64,000 nucleotides of DNA from Pterois miles (GCA_947000775.1 CAMQGK010000052.1:35401001-35465000), one strand, 5' to 3'; shown: positions 20,461 through 33,290, counted from the first letter of the stretch. The notes: generated by a model not told the origin, from the sequence alone. Program-made: numbers and translations.

Positions 20461-21700
20461 TCACTCCCAACTCGTCAAATACGCCACCGGGTCAGCGGCT
20501 TCTGAGACGGACGCATGGCGGCACCCTTTAGTGACTATACGCCACAGATCGCGCTTTCAGCTATCGATGTGACGGTGAGGAAAATGATGCATTCACTGTC
20601 GGGTTGTAGCGTCTGTCGTCTGACTATGTGCTGAAACGCCAAAGTGAACTAAATGGGTTTTATTTCTGTAAAAATAGTGAAACGACAGTGGGGGCGGTGG
20701 GTACGTAATGTAATCAGTGTGTGCACCGACTACGCGACAAGCCTAGAATCAGGCTTTCAACTTACTCCAGCGTAAACCCAGTGGCGGCATTATTTGATGG
20801 TCGGCGCGAGTAACGTAGTATTAATAGCATGAGAATCCGCTCAGGGTGGGCGAGGTGGTGGATGGGTCAAAGAAACACTAGACTTTCAACCAGGAGACCG
20901 CTGTTCGTGTCCCGTTGTGAAACGAAAACTAACATTAGTTATTTTTTATTATACTTATTTTGTCATGTCGGTGTCATCCGTCGCTAGTCAGTGAAGCGTC
21001 AACCACGACTGTTTCCTGACTAAGTGGCTGTGTTGCTTAAACCTGACATCCTGTGAAAATGGAAGTTTATTTTGAAAGGACACTATGCATGTAACGAGCA
21101 TGTCCACAGCCTCCGTCCTCTCCAAGCTTCCCATTCATTGTCTATGGAGCAGCCGTGCATTCCGGTAGAGTGGCGGTGTGGTTCGAGAGATGGGGCGTCA
21201 TGTTTCCCGCTCCGCAGTCGCATACTGTTGAGGTCTCAGCTCCTTTATGCAAATCAGGGGCGTCCAGCGTGACTCGCCACCTCTGGAAACTCCTGAGAAA
21301 CCTTTAAACTAACCGTTGATCTAAAATAAAAACCGCATGGAGCAGTTCTCGCCCCACGTACCATCAGGCGGGAACCGTGCGTCAGTCTGACCAAGCAGCA
21401 GTATTTGATGAGTTGGGCTGAGAAGGTTCCAGACAGGTGTACTGACGGAGTGTTCATCAGGGCTGGGTTTCATGTGAAATCTATTGATACTGACAGTACC
21501 TGACATTAGGGATATAAACATGGTTTGTTACTACGTTCACACAACTTAAACATCTGAACAGGAAGTAAAACAAAACAGATTTGAACAGGTGAATATGTGA
21601 AGTACCGGTAAATTAAACCACCATTGTGACCAAATGTTGTGCTCCAGCTCAGACAGAGGATCAAACTCGGCACTGAAGAGTGAAACCCAGCCTTAGTGTT
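20461..21700. other. Intergenic, dispersed repeats only
   Basis: No gene is seen. The blocks GTGTTGCTTAAACCTGACAT and CTGTGAAAATGGAAGTTTAT recur at 39.1 kb in a slightly different form, so part of this is a dispersed fish repeat family. The short open frames here have no family match that I can see. Confidence 0.5.
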
Positions 21701-22244
21701 CATACTAGGACGTCCCCATCAAGTCCTCTCTGGTCCCTGAGTCCTTTGTAATATCTGGCCTCTCTAGTACTTTACCTAAATGTTCAGATGATATCAGTAT
21801 CATCCGACACCTTTAAATACCAGCTGTAGATACTACACCTTATTTTTCAGGAGCTACTTGATCCAAATATTGATGGCCTGGTTCATAAACTTCATGGTGC
21901 CTTCAGGTGAAACTGGTGAACTCGTGTTTACAACATGGGACGTGTAGGTGATTCGGATGTCACGGTACCAGAAACCTACTAGTCGATACCAGTGAATTTC
22001 TATAATTCTTGATACCCAGTTCAATATGATGGTAAAAACAAAGAAAACCAGCGACTCTCATATGATTCAACATGTATTCCTTCATTATAAACACTGATGT
22101 GACAACTTCTCCCTCAAACAAATGGATTTATTGCCAAAATCTTAATTTTACAAGATTTACATGTGAACACATCACGATAATGTTGTACTTTACCTTCACC
22201 TAGTAGTCATTTTGCTGAGCAGACCGTGAACATCTCATAATAAT

Positions 22245-22286
22245 AACTCAATGGTACCTGTGTGTTAACACAGGTACCATTGAGTT
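22245..22286. repeat. Perfect 19-bp hairpin with 4-nt loop
   Basis: Arms AACTCAATGGTACCTGTGT and its exact complement are separated by GTTA. The hairpin lies within the GGTACC-rich element and is too short for a typical pre-miRNA. Confidence 0.85.
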
Positions 22287-22429
22287 CGCTCGCAGCTCGG
22301 GACTGAGCTGCTAACGGCTGCTAACAGCTAACAATGCTAACTGTCCTCCTGCTCATTACAACACAGGTTTGTTGTTCACAGTGTCGTGTTAGGGCACATC
22401 CTCTCCGCCGTATCTCTGGTCCCAGTCAG

Positions 22430-23222
22430 ACCGAAACATGATCGATCAGACCGAAACATGATCGATCAGACCGAAACATGATCGATCAGACCGAAACATG
22501 ATCGATCAGACCGAAACATGATCGATCAGACCGAAACACGATCGATCAGACTGAAACATGATCGATCAGACTGAAACATGATCGGACCGAAACATGATCG
22601 ATCAGACCGTAACACGATCGATCAGACCGAAACATGATCGATCAGACCGAAACATGATCGATCAGACCGAAACATGATCGATCAGACCGAAACATGATCG
22701 GACCGAAACATGATCGATCAGACCGTAACACGATCGATCAGACCGAAACATGATCGATCAGACCGAAACATGATCGATCAGACCGAAACATGATCGATCA
22801 GACCGAAACATGGTTGATCAGACCGAAACATGATCGGACCAAAACATGATCGATCAGACCGAAACATGATCGATCAGACCGAAACATGATCGATCAGACC
22901 GAAACATGATCGGACCGAAACATGATCGATCAGACCGAAACATGATCGATCAGACCGAAACATGATCGATCAGACCGAAACATGATCGGACCGAAACATG
23001 ATCGATCAGACTGAAACATGATCGGACCAAAACATGATCGATCAGACCGAAACATGATCGATCAGACCGAAACATGATCGGACCGAAACATGATCGATCA
23101 GACCGAAACATGATCGATCAGACCGAAACATGGTTGATCAGACCGAAACATGATCAATCAGACCGAAACATGATCGATCAGACCGAAACATGATCGATCA
23201 GACCGAAACATGATCGAGACTG
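22430..23222. repeat. 20-bp minisatellite GATCGATCAGACCGAAACAT
   Basis: About 40 tandem copies, mostly 20 bp, alternate irregularly with shorter units that lack ATCAGACC's first half (GATCGGACCGAAACAT). Each full unit carries the palindrome ATCGAT. There are no unique spacers, so this is not a CRISPR array. Confidence 0.95.
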
Positions 23223-23441
23223 AAACATGATACAGCGCGCGTCATTGTGTGGTGTATCTGTCAGAAAGCATCAATACGGAGGAATCGGTCGTCACGGAGG
23301 CATGAGATGCCCAGAAATATGGTTCTCCATTCCCATCACGGTACCTTTGGTACTGTAGAAACAGAGTACCGTCACACGTTTAGAGTTTTGGCATCGACTT
23401 GGTACCATAGTACCAGATGTTGGGGCGTCCCTAGTACACAC

Positions 23442-25910
23442 TATGCTGGGTGGTTAAGTGATGAAGAACACCGCTGCTAAACAACATTAACGTTACTGTC
23501 TGAGTCTAGAAGCCACAGAGGCTAACAAGTTAGCCAGCTAGCTAGTGGGGAACATGATGCAGGAAATATAGACAATAATGACAGAGGAGAAACATGAGGT
23601 CGTTGAGATGTATTCAGACCTATTATAAAGTTACCAAGCAAATATACAACTAAAATTACAATACATTAACTTATTATGCACCGAAACATGAACTTCATGA
23701 CCTCAACAAACATGTCACAAGTCGTGAACTCTGAGCTTCACGACTTTCCACTAACGAGGTCGTGAATACGACATGAGGAGGGCGTTCATATGAACGTGAC
23801 CGCATCTGAAGGCACCATGTATGATATGATTATGAATCTATGTATATGTGTGTGTTACTGGTGAGAAAGTGATCAGACGTGAGGCGATCAGCTGGTAAAC
23901 TCTGTTGGATGAACTACAGAGAGGACTGGATTGTTACTAGGATTTATTTAGCCCAGACCAATCCAATAGAGTATAGATATGTATTCTGAGGATCAGCTGT
24001 GATAGCGGCACATCTGTATTATATACACATCATAAAAACAACAGGAGAAACCGTAGTTTAAAGCTTGGACACAGCAGGGTAATGTACTCCTTTCTCCCTA
24101 CTAACCTCTAACCTGTACTAACGTCACAACGGCGCTGCTCTCCTCGGCTCTTCACCTCCGTACAGTCGGTTTGCATCTCCAGTGAATGTATTTATTGAAT
24201 CGCCTCCTCCTCCTCCTCCTCCTCCTCCTCCTCCTCCTCCTCCTCCTCCTCCTCTGCTTTCTGCTAGTTTGGTTATTTCTGAACCTGGTGTGTTGAAGAC
24301 ATGTAAAAAGGAAAAAGAGGTGAAATCAAACGTTTGCACGGCCAGGCGAGTCGCTGTAGCCACAACCTCTTGTCCAGATGTTGGATCCAGTTTGTAAAAG
24401 CTGATGTTATTAGTTGAACTTTGTTTTACGCTTTTGTTTATTTTTTTACCCATTTAAAAAATATATTTAAAGTCAAACTATCTGCAGAAGTTTTCCATTG
24501 AAATATTGTTGCTTATTCTGTGTAAGTCATTAAGTAGCAGATGGTCGTTTTAATGTTGAATCTGGACAAAGCTGTTGTTGAGGTAACGCGTCGTTTTCCA
24601 GGTCCACACAGCTCGCGGTGATGAGGTGATGATTAGCACGGCACCGTCTGGAAGACAATATTTACCTCAAAATTTAAACATAAACATGATTTAATGATGA
24701 TATGCTTAAGTATCATCTAAAGGTTAAATGGGGGTGTTGAGCAGCTGCTCTTCATCAGAGGTGGAAAACTAAAACTAAGACTTCTGATAAAACAAATCTC
24801 ACCATTATTTAATGATAATTACCTCTTCATCAGCAGACATGGACATTAAGCACATCAGTCAACTCTATTCTTTTCCTGAACATGTAATAAATAAATTAGC
24901 AGCTGCTGTTAAAATAGAACATAACTATTAAATAACGTTTCTAATAAAGTCATTTTTAGTGAAATATTGGGGTAATTTGGCAGTAAATCCAAATATTTTC
25001 AAATAGGTTACCTGCTAATTATACTGATGGAGTATTAGGGCCACGTGGAGGGGAAACACTGGAGATTTAGAGCAAAAAGTCAGAATATTATGAGCAAAAA
25101 GCTGTAATTTAATGAGAATAAAGTCAGAATATAATATAAAAAATTCACCTCTAAAATAACAAATTTTGTGCTTTATAATATTAGGACTTTATTCTAATAT
25201 TGTGACCTTTTTCTGAATTTCTTCTTACAATATTACTTTTTTTACTAATATTATGATTTTTATTACTATTTTTTTCCTCAAACTTCTGATTTTATTCTTA
25301 GTATTACAACATGTGATTTTATTCTCATAATATTACAACTGTTTTGACTTTATTCTCATATTATGACTTTTTTCTGAAACCTGACACTCGGTCATAAATT
25401 ATCACATAACTACTGTGAACTTTGCGGAGCCGTAAAATGACGTGTTGCTGATATTTCTTATTTACTTATTCTTGTCAGCTCCAGTTTTACTGTAAAGAGA
25501 TAAATAAATTTGATTCAGATTTATTTTAATTATCCTGCTCATACGTTGTGCTGCTGTAGGACATTTACTTTAATAATGTCTGTCGGTTGCAGAACAAAGG
25601 AGAGAATAGTTTTCCTGCCGGACGCCATAAAGAGCCTTTATGCTGCTTTAGGCTGGTTTTTAAATTCGAGCCTCGACTGCTTCGAAACGCCCAGAACCTG
25701 TGGAGCAGTTTGTAGAGGTTGATGTCATTTTTCTAAAGGAGGACAGAGGGATGGAAAGATGAAGACGCTCCTCTCATCAGGACCACATCTGGAACAGCTG
25801 TGTGTTCAACTAGAAGCCTTTTTGTACCGTTGATTTACTGAAAGATTTTTAAATCTGAGTTGTGGGCTTTATAAACACTAGAAGAGGCAGATAGAAGCTT
25901 TCTGAGCTCT

Positions 25911-25945
<35 letters not shown>

Positions 25946-27295
25946 GAGGAAGGAAAATGACTGTCAATAGAGATTTTCAACAGTGATGTCAAATTAGAAA
26001 GTGATGTCAACATTAGTTTTGTAGTCGGTTTGGATATTTTGATTATTTTTTGCAGCGTGTTTTTGGCTCATACAGCCTGTAAAGCTGATGAAGACAGACG
26101 GCCTTTCTTCGTTCGCCTCACTCTGTGGTTTTCTGTCGGTACGTGTTGTGTATAACTGAGGGGAAGACGTACAGAGAGTCTAATGTTTCTGAGTCGGCTT
26201 GTTCTTTTTGTTTTCCTTCAACACAAACAGCTCCTCTCATTTCTGTTTGTGCTTCCTTGATTCCTTTCCTCGCCTCCTCTCCTCTGGAGGCGACTGGATA
26301 AACATCCGTGCTTGTCGTTTTAAAGCCATGTTAATTATTAAATATGACGTGTGGCTCAGCTGCATCATCTGTCTGTCGTTTTCTTATATTTTATGATCTC
26401 TGTCATTGTTCCTGACAACTACTACTAGTACTACTACATACTGGTCTCATCTGAATCTAGAACCAGGTCAGACTACCACTACTACTAGTACTACTACTAA
26501 TAATAATAATAATGATACATACATACATACATACATACATACACATACAGTACACACAGCTGTTTGGCTGCAGTTTGCCGTGTTCTGATTAGAGCACATT
26601 GTTGATGCTAAAGTCAGAACCTGGGAGGGTTTCTGGACAATATCTGGTATTGATTAGTGTTGTTATTGATTTACTATAATAAATATATACATACATTTAC
26701 ATAAAGCAGCATATTAGTCCACTAACATGTTGATCAGAGGATTTAATCCTGGACTGATCTCCTTTAAGGTTCATTATGAACAGATAGAAATGTGATAAAT
26801 TGAGATTAAATGCTTGAATCCACTGACAGCCCTTTAATCCCGTAATCCCATAATGTGATGAGAAGGTGTTGTGCAGATACAACTAACATCATTTCCATTG
26901 CAGATGAATCTGTCCAGTTACTTTCTTGATAAAACATTTAGTTTGGGGTTTTATGGGCCAACAGGTCAAAGTGAAACCAGACTTGGTCTTCACCACACGG
27001 TGGCGCCCTGACTCTGTGCTGATTCTGGATCAGCTCCGTGTTCAGGATCAGGTCATGGTTTTCCTCATGTGACCCGTCAGCAGTGATCTGAGCACGCTGA
27101 CAAACCAAACCACTGATCACAAGAAGAAATAGTCAAATAATACTCCACTACCAGTAAAAGTACTGAATTCAGCAAAAAAAAATACTACAGACTCAGCAAA
27201 ATATACTTTAAGTATCAAAAGTAAAAGTACTCATGATGCAACATGGCTCCTTTCACTGTGTGATATTATTATAAAATATTAGATTATTCTGTCAG
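23442..27295. other. Intergenic, no gene recognised
   Basis: Contains a (CTC)n run at 24203-24255, (ATA)n at 25914-25944 and (ACAT)n at 26517-26543. AT-rich blocks of the type TTTATTCTCATAATATTA at 25080-25400 resemble 18775-18860 and are probably a dispersed repeat. The open frame through (CTC)n is a poly-Gly/poly-Pro by-product. I see no exon with flanking splice sites. Confidence 0.5.
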
Positions 27296-27299
27296 TGTT

Positions 27300-27680
27300 T
27301 TAACCCTCTGAGACCCACAATAGACCAGTTTTAGTCTTATTTAGGGGGTCCAGGGGTCTTTGGGGGGTCCAGGGGGTCTTTAGGGGGGGTAGCAGGTCAG
27401 CAGTAGATGTCACATCGGCGTGGTGAACATCATCTGAAGCTGGAACCTGGAGATTAAAGGTGTATCAGGGTTTGTATCAGGATGAGGTAGTATATGCTGT
27501 CCATCCTCCTGCTCTGTTAAGTTGTTGTAGTAATAAGATAAGATAAGATATTCCTTTATTAGTCTCACAGTGGAGAAATTCACAATAATAATAATAATAA
27601 ATAATAATAATAGTAATCTTTGTGTTGATACCATTTGTTCCACAGATTTTGTGCTAAATTGCTAAATGCCCTGAGAAAGT
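27300..27680. mobile_element. Dispersed repeat, copy A (pair with 55.6 kb)
   Basis: Shares long blocks with 55620-55985, including GTGAACATCATCTGAAGCTG, GGAACCTGGAGATTAA and TTGATACCATTTGTTCCACA. It is interrupted by a reversed LINE-type tail (27535-27575). The class is unknown. Confidence 0.55.
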
Positions 27681-28220
27681 GACGCTGAACGGCATCCGGT
27701 CGGCTCAGTTGTATCACATCAGTTTGCTTCCAAGGCGAGGGGGGAGCAGGATGCATGCCTCCTCCACCCCCCCTCCACCCCCTCCCCTCCTCCACCCTCC
27801 TCCACCCTCCTTCACCCTCCTCCACCCTCCTCCACCCCCCCTCCACCCTCCTCCACCCCCTCCTCCACGATGCCAGGCTGACCTTCGCTGACTTCAGCTC
27901 AGCTTTCAGTACGATCCAGCCACATCTAGTCATCAGCAAATTGAAAAATCTCCACATCCCATTTCCCCTCATCCATTTCATACAAAACTTCCTCAGCGAC
28001 AGACCCCAGGCTGTCAGGTTAGGAACCACCACTGGAGCCCCACGAGGCCCCACGAGTCCAGAGTCCGTTCATAGACACACAGTACTTCAAATACTCTGAA
28101 GACACCGTAATACTCTCACTTCTATCAGACAGTAACTCACTCACAGCTGACCAACAAACTGTCACACACTGGTGTGCAGACAACCACCTCCTCCTTAACG
28201 TCAGGAAAACAACCACAACC

Positions 28221-28545
28221 ACTCCCATACTCATCAATAACCAACCAGAATTACTCCAACCACTCCCATACTCATCAATAACCAAGCAGAATTACTCCAA
28301 CCACTCCCATACTCATCAATAACCAACCAGAATTACTCCAACCAGTCCCATACTCATCAATAACCAACCAGAATTACTCCAACCACTCCCATACTCATCA
28401 ATAACCAACCAGAATTACTCCAACCAGTCCCATACTCATCAATAACCAACCAGAATTACTCCAACCACTCCCATACTCATCAATAACCAACCAGAATTAC
28501 TCCAACCACTCCCATACTCATCAATAACCAACCAGAGACAGCCGA
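28221..28545 (+). repeat. 41-bp tandem array inside the LINE fragment
   Basis: About eight copies of a 41-bp unit containing ACTCCCATACTCATCAATAA arise where the LINE encodes TPILINNQPE. The period is not a multiple of three, so the expansion destroyed the frame. Confidence 0.9.
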
Positions 28546-28646
28546 TAGCTCGGCATCACCATCGACAGCGAGCTCACCTTCACCACCATGGACATCCACA
28601 GGCGCTGCCAGGAGCGACTCATCTGTTCAACCCCACCTTCTGCTCC

Positions 28647-28818
28647 ATCCGGATCGTAGTACTGAATCTGGTCTTCTTTACTGTCCGCTGCTATTTCACA
28701 TTGATCCGGATCGTAGTACTGAATCTGGTCTTCTTTACTGTCCGCTGCTATTTCACATTGATCCGGATCGTAGTACTGAATCTGGTCTTCTTTACTGTCC
28801 GCTGCTATTTCACATTGA
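28647..28818 (+). repeat. 57-bp tandem array inside the LINE fragment
   Basis: Three nearly identical copies start at 28647, 28704 and 28761 (ATCCGGATCGTAGTACTGAA). Each is 19 codons long, so the duplication is in frame with the LINE reading RIVVLNLVFFTVRCYFTL. Confidence 0.9.
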
Positions 28819-28907
28819 TCCCCAGTAACTATAGAAACAAGCTCATAAAAATCACCGTCACCAGCTCAAAGTGACTGGCTGTCCCACCCTGGTTCACAGC
28901 GAGGAGT

Positions 28908-29344
28908 GTGTGTAGTAGTAGTAGTAGTAGTAGAGGCTGTGAGTACCCTAGAGGTAGTAGTACTAGTAGCAGTAGTAGTAGTAGTAGTAGTAGTGGGCTG
29001 TGTCGGGGTGTCTAGTAGTAGTGTGTGTGTGTGTAGTTGTGTTGGTGTGTGTGTGTTTGGGCTGTGTTGGGGGTGTTGGGCTGTGGTTCCTGGGTGTGTC
29101 TTGGTGTGTGTGTTGTTGTTGTGTTCCTGGGTGTGTCTGTGCGGTGTGTGTGTGTGGGCTGTGTTCTGGTGTGTCTGTGGTGTGTGTGTGTGTGTGTGGG
29201 CTGTGGTTCTGGTGTCTGTGGGGGGTGTGTGTGTGGGCTGTGGTTCCTGGGTGTGTCGGTGTGTGTGTGGGCTGTGTTTGGGTAGTAGTAAGTAGTAGTA
29301 GTAGTAGAGGCTGTGAGTACCCTAGAGGTAGTAGTACTAGTAGC

Positions 29345-29376
<32 letters not shown>

Positions 29377-29660
29377 CAGAGGCTGTGATTATCCTAGAGG
29401 TAGTAGTAGTAGTATTAGAGGCTGTGAGTATCCTAGAGGTAGTAGTCCTAGTAGCAGTAGTAGTAGTCGTAGTATTAGTAGTAGTAGTAGATATAAAAAA
29501 AAAAAAAAAGTGTACTGTGATTATCCAGAGGTAGTAGTAGTAGTCTTAGTAGTAGTAGTAGTAGAGAGATAATAGAGAAAAAGAGAAAAAAAAAAAGACT
29601 AGTAGCAGTAGTAGTAGTAGTAGTCGTAGTAGTAGTAGTAGTAGTAGTAGTATCCTAGAG
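28908..29660. repeat. (GTA)n and (GT)n compound satellite
   Basis: Runs of GTA surround a (GT)n-rich middle at about 29015-29280. A recurring core GAGGCTGTGAGTACCCTAGA marks a longer unit. All open frames here are Val/Ser/Cys low-complexity by-products. Confidence 0.85.
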
Positions 29661-30223
29661 GTCACCACAGGTCATTGTATACAGTGATCAATGAAATGGC
29701 TCCTATGGGGACTAACATCATCACACATGGATCCAGGTGGACTCATTGATCCACCAGAGTCTCAGCTTTACACTGAGACCCAGTTTATGGGGTTCAGGAC
29801 TGTTTAGGGACCCAGTATGCAGAAATACTCAGATACATCATTTAGAGGAGGAGACAATAACACAGTTATACTGACTGGGACTATCAGAAAGTGGGCATGT
29901 CTGTAAAGGGGGACTGGTGGGGACCCAGAGAACCCATTTATATCCACACATCTAGAGGTCAGAGGTCAACGGACCCCTTTGACCAGGACAGGACCGTTTT
30001 CCTGACTAATATTTGGCTCAGTATTTTCAGAAATGAATATGTTAACCTTCATCACACAGCCAGACGTTTGTTCCCTCGTCATCCTCCCAGTCAGAGAACG
30101 CAGCATCAGCGCTTCCTCTGATTGGACGACGGGAACACACGACGCATGTTGACCCGAAGTCCAACAAGCTTCTAGTAGAAACAAACTCTGGATCTGTAGG
30201 CTGACGAGGAGACCCTGGTCCTC
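29661..30223. other. Intergenic, nothing recognised
   Basis: Unique-looking sequence without splice-bounded exons, tRNAs or known repeat blocks that I can see. Confidence 0.4.
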
Positions 30224-31222
30224 CTCCCTGGTCCTCCTCCCTTAGACCCTGACCCTCCTCCCTGAGACCCTGACCCTCCTCCCTGATACCTCCTCCCTGA
30301 ACCTCCTCCCTGAAACCCTGATCCTCCTCCCTGAAACCCTGATCCTCCTCCCTGAAACCCTGATCCTCCTCCCTGAGACCCTGATCCTCCTCCCTGGACC
30401 CTCCTCTCTGAAACCCTGATCCTCCTCCCTGAGACCCTGACCCTCCTCCCTGGTGGCCTCCTCCCTGATCCTCCTCCCTGAAACCCTGATCCTCCTCCCT
30501 GAGACCCTGACCCTCCTCCCTGGTGGCCTCCTCCCTGATCCTCCTCCCTGGTGGCCTCCTCCCTGATCCTCCTCCCTGAAACCCTGATCCTCCTCCCTGA
30601 AACCCTGATCCTCCTCTCTGAGACCCTGATCCTCCTCCCTGACCCTCCTCTCTGAAACCCTGATCCTCCTCCCTGACCCTCCTCCCTGAAACCCTGATCC
30701 TCCTCCCTGAGACCCTGATCCTCCTCCCTGACCCTCCTCTCTGAAACCCTGATCCTCCTCCCTGAGACCCTGATCCTCCTCCCTGACCCTCCTCTCTGAA
30801 ACCCTGATCCTCCTCCCTGAAACCCTGATCCTCCTCCCTGAGACCCTGACCCTCCTCCCTGACCCTCCTCTCTGAAACCCTGATCCTCCTCCCTGAGACC
30901 CTGATCCTCCTCCCTGACCCTCCTCTCTGAAACCCTGATCCTCCTCCCTGAGACCCTGATCCTCCTCCCTGACCCTCCTCTCTGAAACCCTGATCCTCCT
31001 CCCTGAAACCCTGATCCTCCTCCCTGAGACCCTGACCCTCCTCTCTGAAACCCTGATCCTCCTCCCTGAGACCCTGATCCTCCTCCCTGACCCTCCTCTC
31101 TGAAACCCTGATCCTCCTCCCTGAGACCCTGATCCTCCTCCCTGACCCTCCTCTCTGAAACCCTGATCCTCCTCCCTGACCCTCCTCTCTGAAACCCTGA
31201 TCCTCCTCCCTGATCCTCCATG
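30224..31222. repeat. CCTCCTCCCTGA-based minisatellite, about 1 kb
   Basis: Built from ATCCTCCTCCCTGAAACCCT-type units of 18-21 bp in mixed order. On the minus strand two frames stay open over 330 codons as G-G-G-S-G-F-Q and R-R-I-R-V-S repeats. There is no unique N-terminal domain and no splice context, so I do not call a gene. Confidence 0.9.
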
Positions 31223-32290
31223 TTCACAAGGAGCCGCTGACACCAGATAATCAGTGTTATTAACTCCACCTGTTAGTGGTCAGGATGGTGTTAATGTTAC
31301 AGCCGATTGGTGTTAACTGGGAACTAGACCACATGGACCACATATCAAACCAGGAATAACAAGAAACAGAGCAGAAAGGGGGACAACAACCAGGACTTTA
31401 ACAGACCCATGAAGACAACAGATGATTTCCCTCCTTCAGTCTTATCGGACTCTACAGACAGCTCCACCCACCTGATGCTCTCTTATAGACTTCCTGTCCA
31501 ATCAGTGGGACGGGACACAGGTGGACTCCGGTCCAGGTGCAGCAGCGCCTCCGAGATGGTGAAGACAAACGAGGGAACACCTGAGCTCAGTTAGAGGCTC
31601 CACAGCAAAGAGTGTCAACACCGTTTCTTTTAAATGCATTTATAAAATCAAATAATAATAAGAAGAATAATCTTTATTTGTATAAACTTCTCCTGATGAA
31701 GTCACATCAGTATCATGGCTGTAATATTAATTTCACAGTAACATAAATACTGTATTATACTGTGAATGTAGATGTGATGTAATGATAATATCATTTATTG
31801 TGAATTATTACAGCTGCATCCTGGTAATATTTTAGAGTACAACAGTCACAGGGGATATTTTTATACTTTTACTACTTTTCACTTCAGTAACATTTATCAG
31901 TGTATTAGTTTTACTGATAACATAGTATTTTCACAGTGTGCTGCTCGTACTTTTAATGTAGTAAAGGATGAGAATACTTCCTGTGGTGACTTCGTCGCTG
32001 CAGGACGGCAGGAGGAAAGTCGGCGGCGTTTCTGTCCTGGTGTCTCGTTCCACTTCCTGCTCCGTGGAGCTCAGACGATCAAAAGAGAAATGAGCCCACG
32101 AAGCTGCTGACGGCTTTATGGCGTCTGATCTCCGTCTCATCTGAACGAGGTTCAGAGAAAACATCACAGCGTCCCACTCACTTCCCACTCAGGAAGGAAA
32201 GTCTGAACCCTTCAGTGGAACTGAAGATACTTCAAACTACAGTAAAGTACATGATGTGATGTGAGGCCCGAGGGAGCTGCTCTGGATGGT
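31223..32290. other. Intergenic, nothing recognised
   Basis: Mixed unique sequence with an AT-rich middle (31620-31960). There is no supported coding or RNA gene. Confidence 0.4.
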
Positions 32291-32294
32291 CACT

Positions 32295-32420
32295 GTATCT
32301 ACAGTAGTATATTACTGTAGTGTATCTACAGTAGTATACTACTGTAGATACACTACAGTAATATACTACTGTAGATACAGTAATATACTACTGTATCTAC
32401 AGTAGTATACTACTGTACAC
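32295..32420. repeat. Cluster of inverted repeats, ATCTACAGTAGTATACTACT
   Basis: Five to six copies of a near-palindromic motif (TACAGTAGTATACTACTGTA and relatives) stand in alternating orientation. The block could fold into several alternative hairpins or a cruciform. Confidence 0.8.
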
Positions 32421-33188
32421 TCCTGAAACAGGAGCAAGAAACAAAAATAGAGTAGACAGTTTATTGAAACTGCATCTAAACCTGAACAGGCTGTTCGTCA
32501 GCTGATCAAGACCACAGCCTGAAGAAGTCAGAGTCTTTCCAGTCATTTCCACTCAGACATTGACCCTGAGATGAGCTCCTGACGGCAGAAAGACTTTCTG
32601 AGTCTGAACGTGTCCGGATGGTCGAATCAATCAAGGCCTCGCAGCGCTCCATCGCTGCCGAAGCTGGACGCAGTAAGACAGTTATTTTAAATTTCTTCAA
32701 AGATCCTGAGAGTTATGGGACAGAAAGTCAAGTGTAGACCCGGAAACTTTGACCTGCTCTGAGCCGAAGGATCCGACGGGCTGTCGGTGAAGACTCAGGC
32801 CGATCCTCGACCCAAATCAAGGCCGTTACTGATTCTGACTGCAGCCCAATAACCTGAAGACGCCATCTGCAGGAGAAGAGCTGAAAGAACAGAAAACGTC
32901 CTCCAAGGCCACGTCTCCTCCCACAAACTGGCCCGTTTGGACTTTGGGAGGCAGCACCGAACATGGGACACCGACAGGAGGAAGAAGGTTTTACTCTCTG
33001 ATGGGAAGACGTAACCTGGACGGTGCTGAAGGCTTCCAGCGTTACTGGACTGACCAGCAGATCCACTGGAGGAGGCTCCGTCATGATCCGGCTGCTTTTC
33101 CTTCGGTGGACCGACGGAGCTTCAGGTTGTTCAGGGCGTCAGACGGCAGCCGGCGGTGTGGAGACGATGCAGCAGGCGCCTCTGATAG

Positions 33189-33290
33189 AGGACCTGGTCT
33201 GACCGAGGACCTGGTCTGACCGAGGACCTGGTCTGACCGAGGACCTGGTCTGACTGAGGACCTGGTCTGACCGAGAACCTGGTCCGTCTG
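33189..33290 (+). repeat. 17-bp array (GAGGACCTGGTCTGACC) inside the Tc1 relic
   Basis: Six tandem copies, five almost identical and the last diverged, lie between the QGRQTAA block and the DNAA block of the transposase. Confidence 0.9.

Larger units (their letters stand above)
21706..23433. mobile_element. Probable hAT-like element carrying a 20-bp array
   Basis: The left end CTAGGACGTCCCCATC and the right end read inward CTAGGGACGCCCCAAC are similar. The flanks GTTCATAC and GTACACAC match at 6 of 8 positions. GGTACC-rich dispersed sequence (21957-22290 and 23335-23420) surrounds the minisatellite. The left boundary is uncertain; the element may begin near 21,940 instead. Confidence 0.35.
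27868..28880 (+). pseudogene. LINE (L2/CR1-like) reverse-transcriptase fragment, degenerate
   Basis: Reading frames that shift along the plus strand give FADFSSAFSTIQPH (the first catalytic-Asp block), FIQNFLSDRPQAVRLGTTTG, then SEDTVILSLLSDSNS where LINEs normally have YADD, then WCADNHLLLNVRKT and LGITIDSELTF. These follow the order of RT motifs in fish non-LTR elements. The frame is broken several times, the YADD box is changed to YSED, and two inner segments are tandemly amplified (28221-28545 and 28647-28818). It is a dead fragment with no 5' part or tail. Confidence 0.75.

Noticed and set aside
22430..23222. Regular repeat array resembling a CRISPR
   Set aside because: Units are contiguous without unique spacers, the genome is eukaryotic, and there are no cas genes.
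24124..24453. Poly-Gly frame
   Set aside because: Due to a (CTC)n microsatellite; the rest has no domain.
30172..31269. 365-codon Gly/Arg-rich frame that could be an RGG-type protein
   Set aside because: Entirely minisatellite, a second frame is equally open, and there is no splice context or unique domain.
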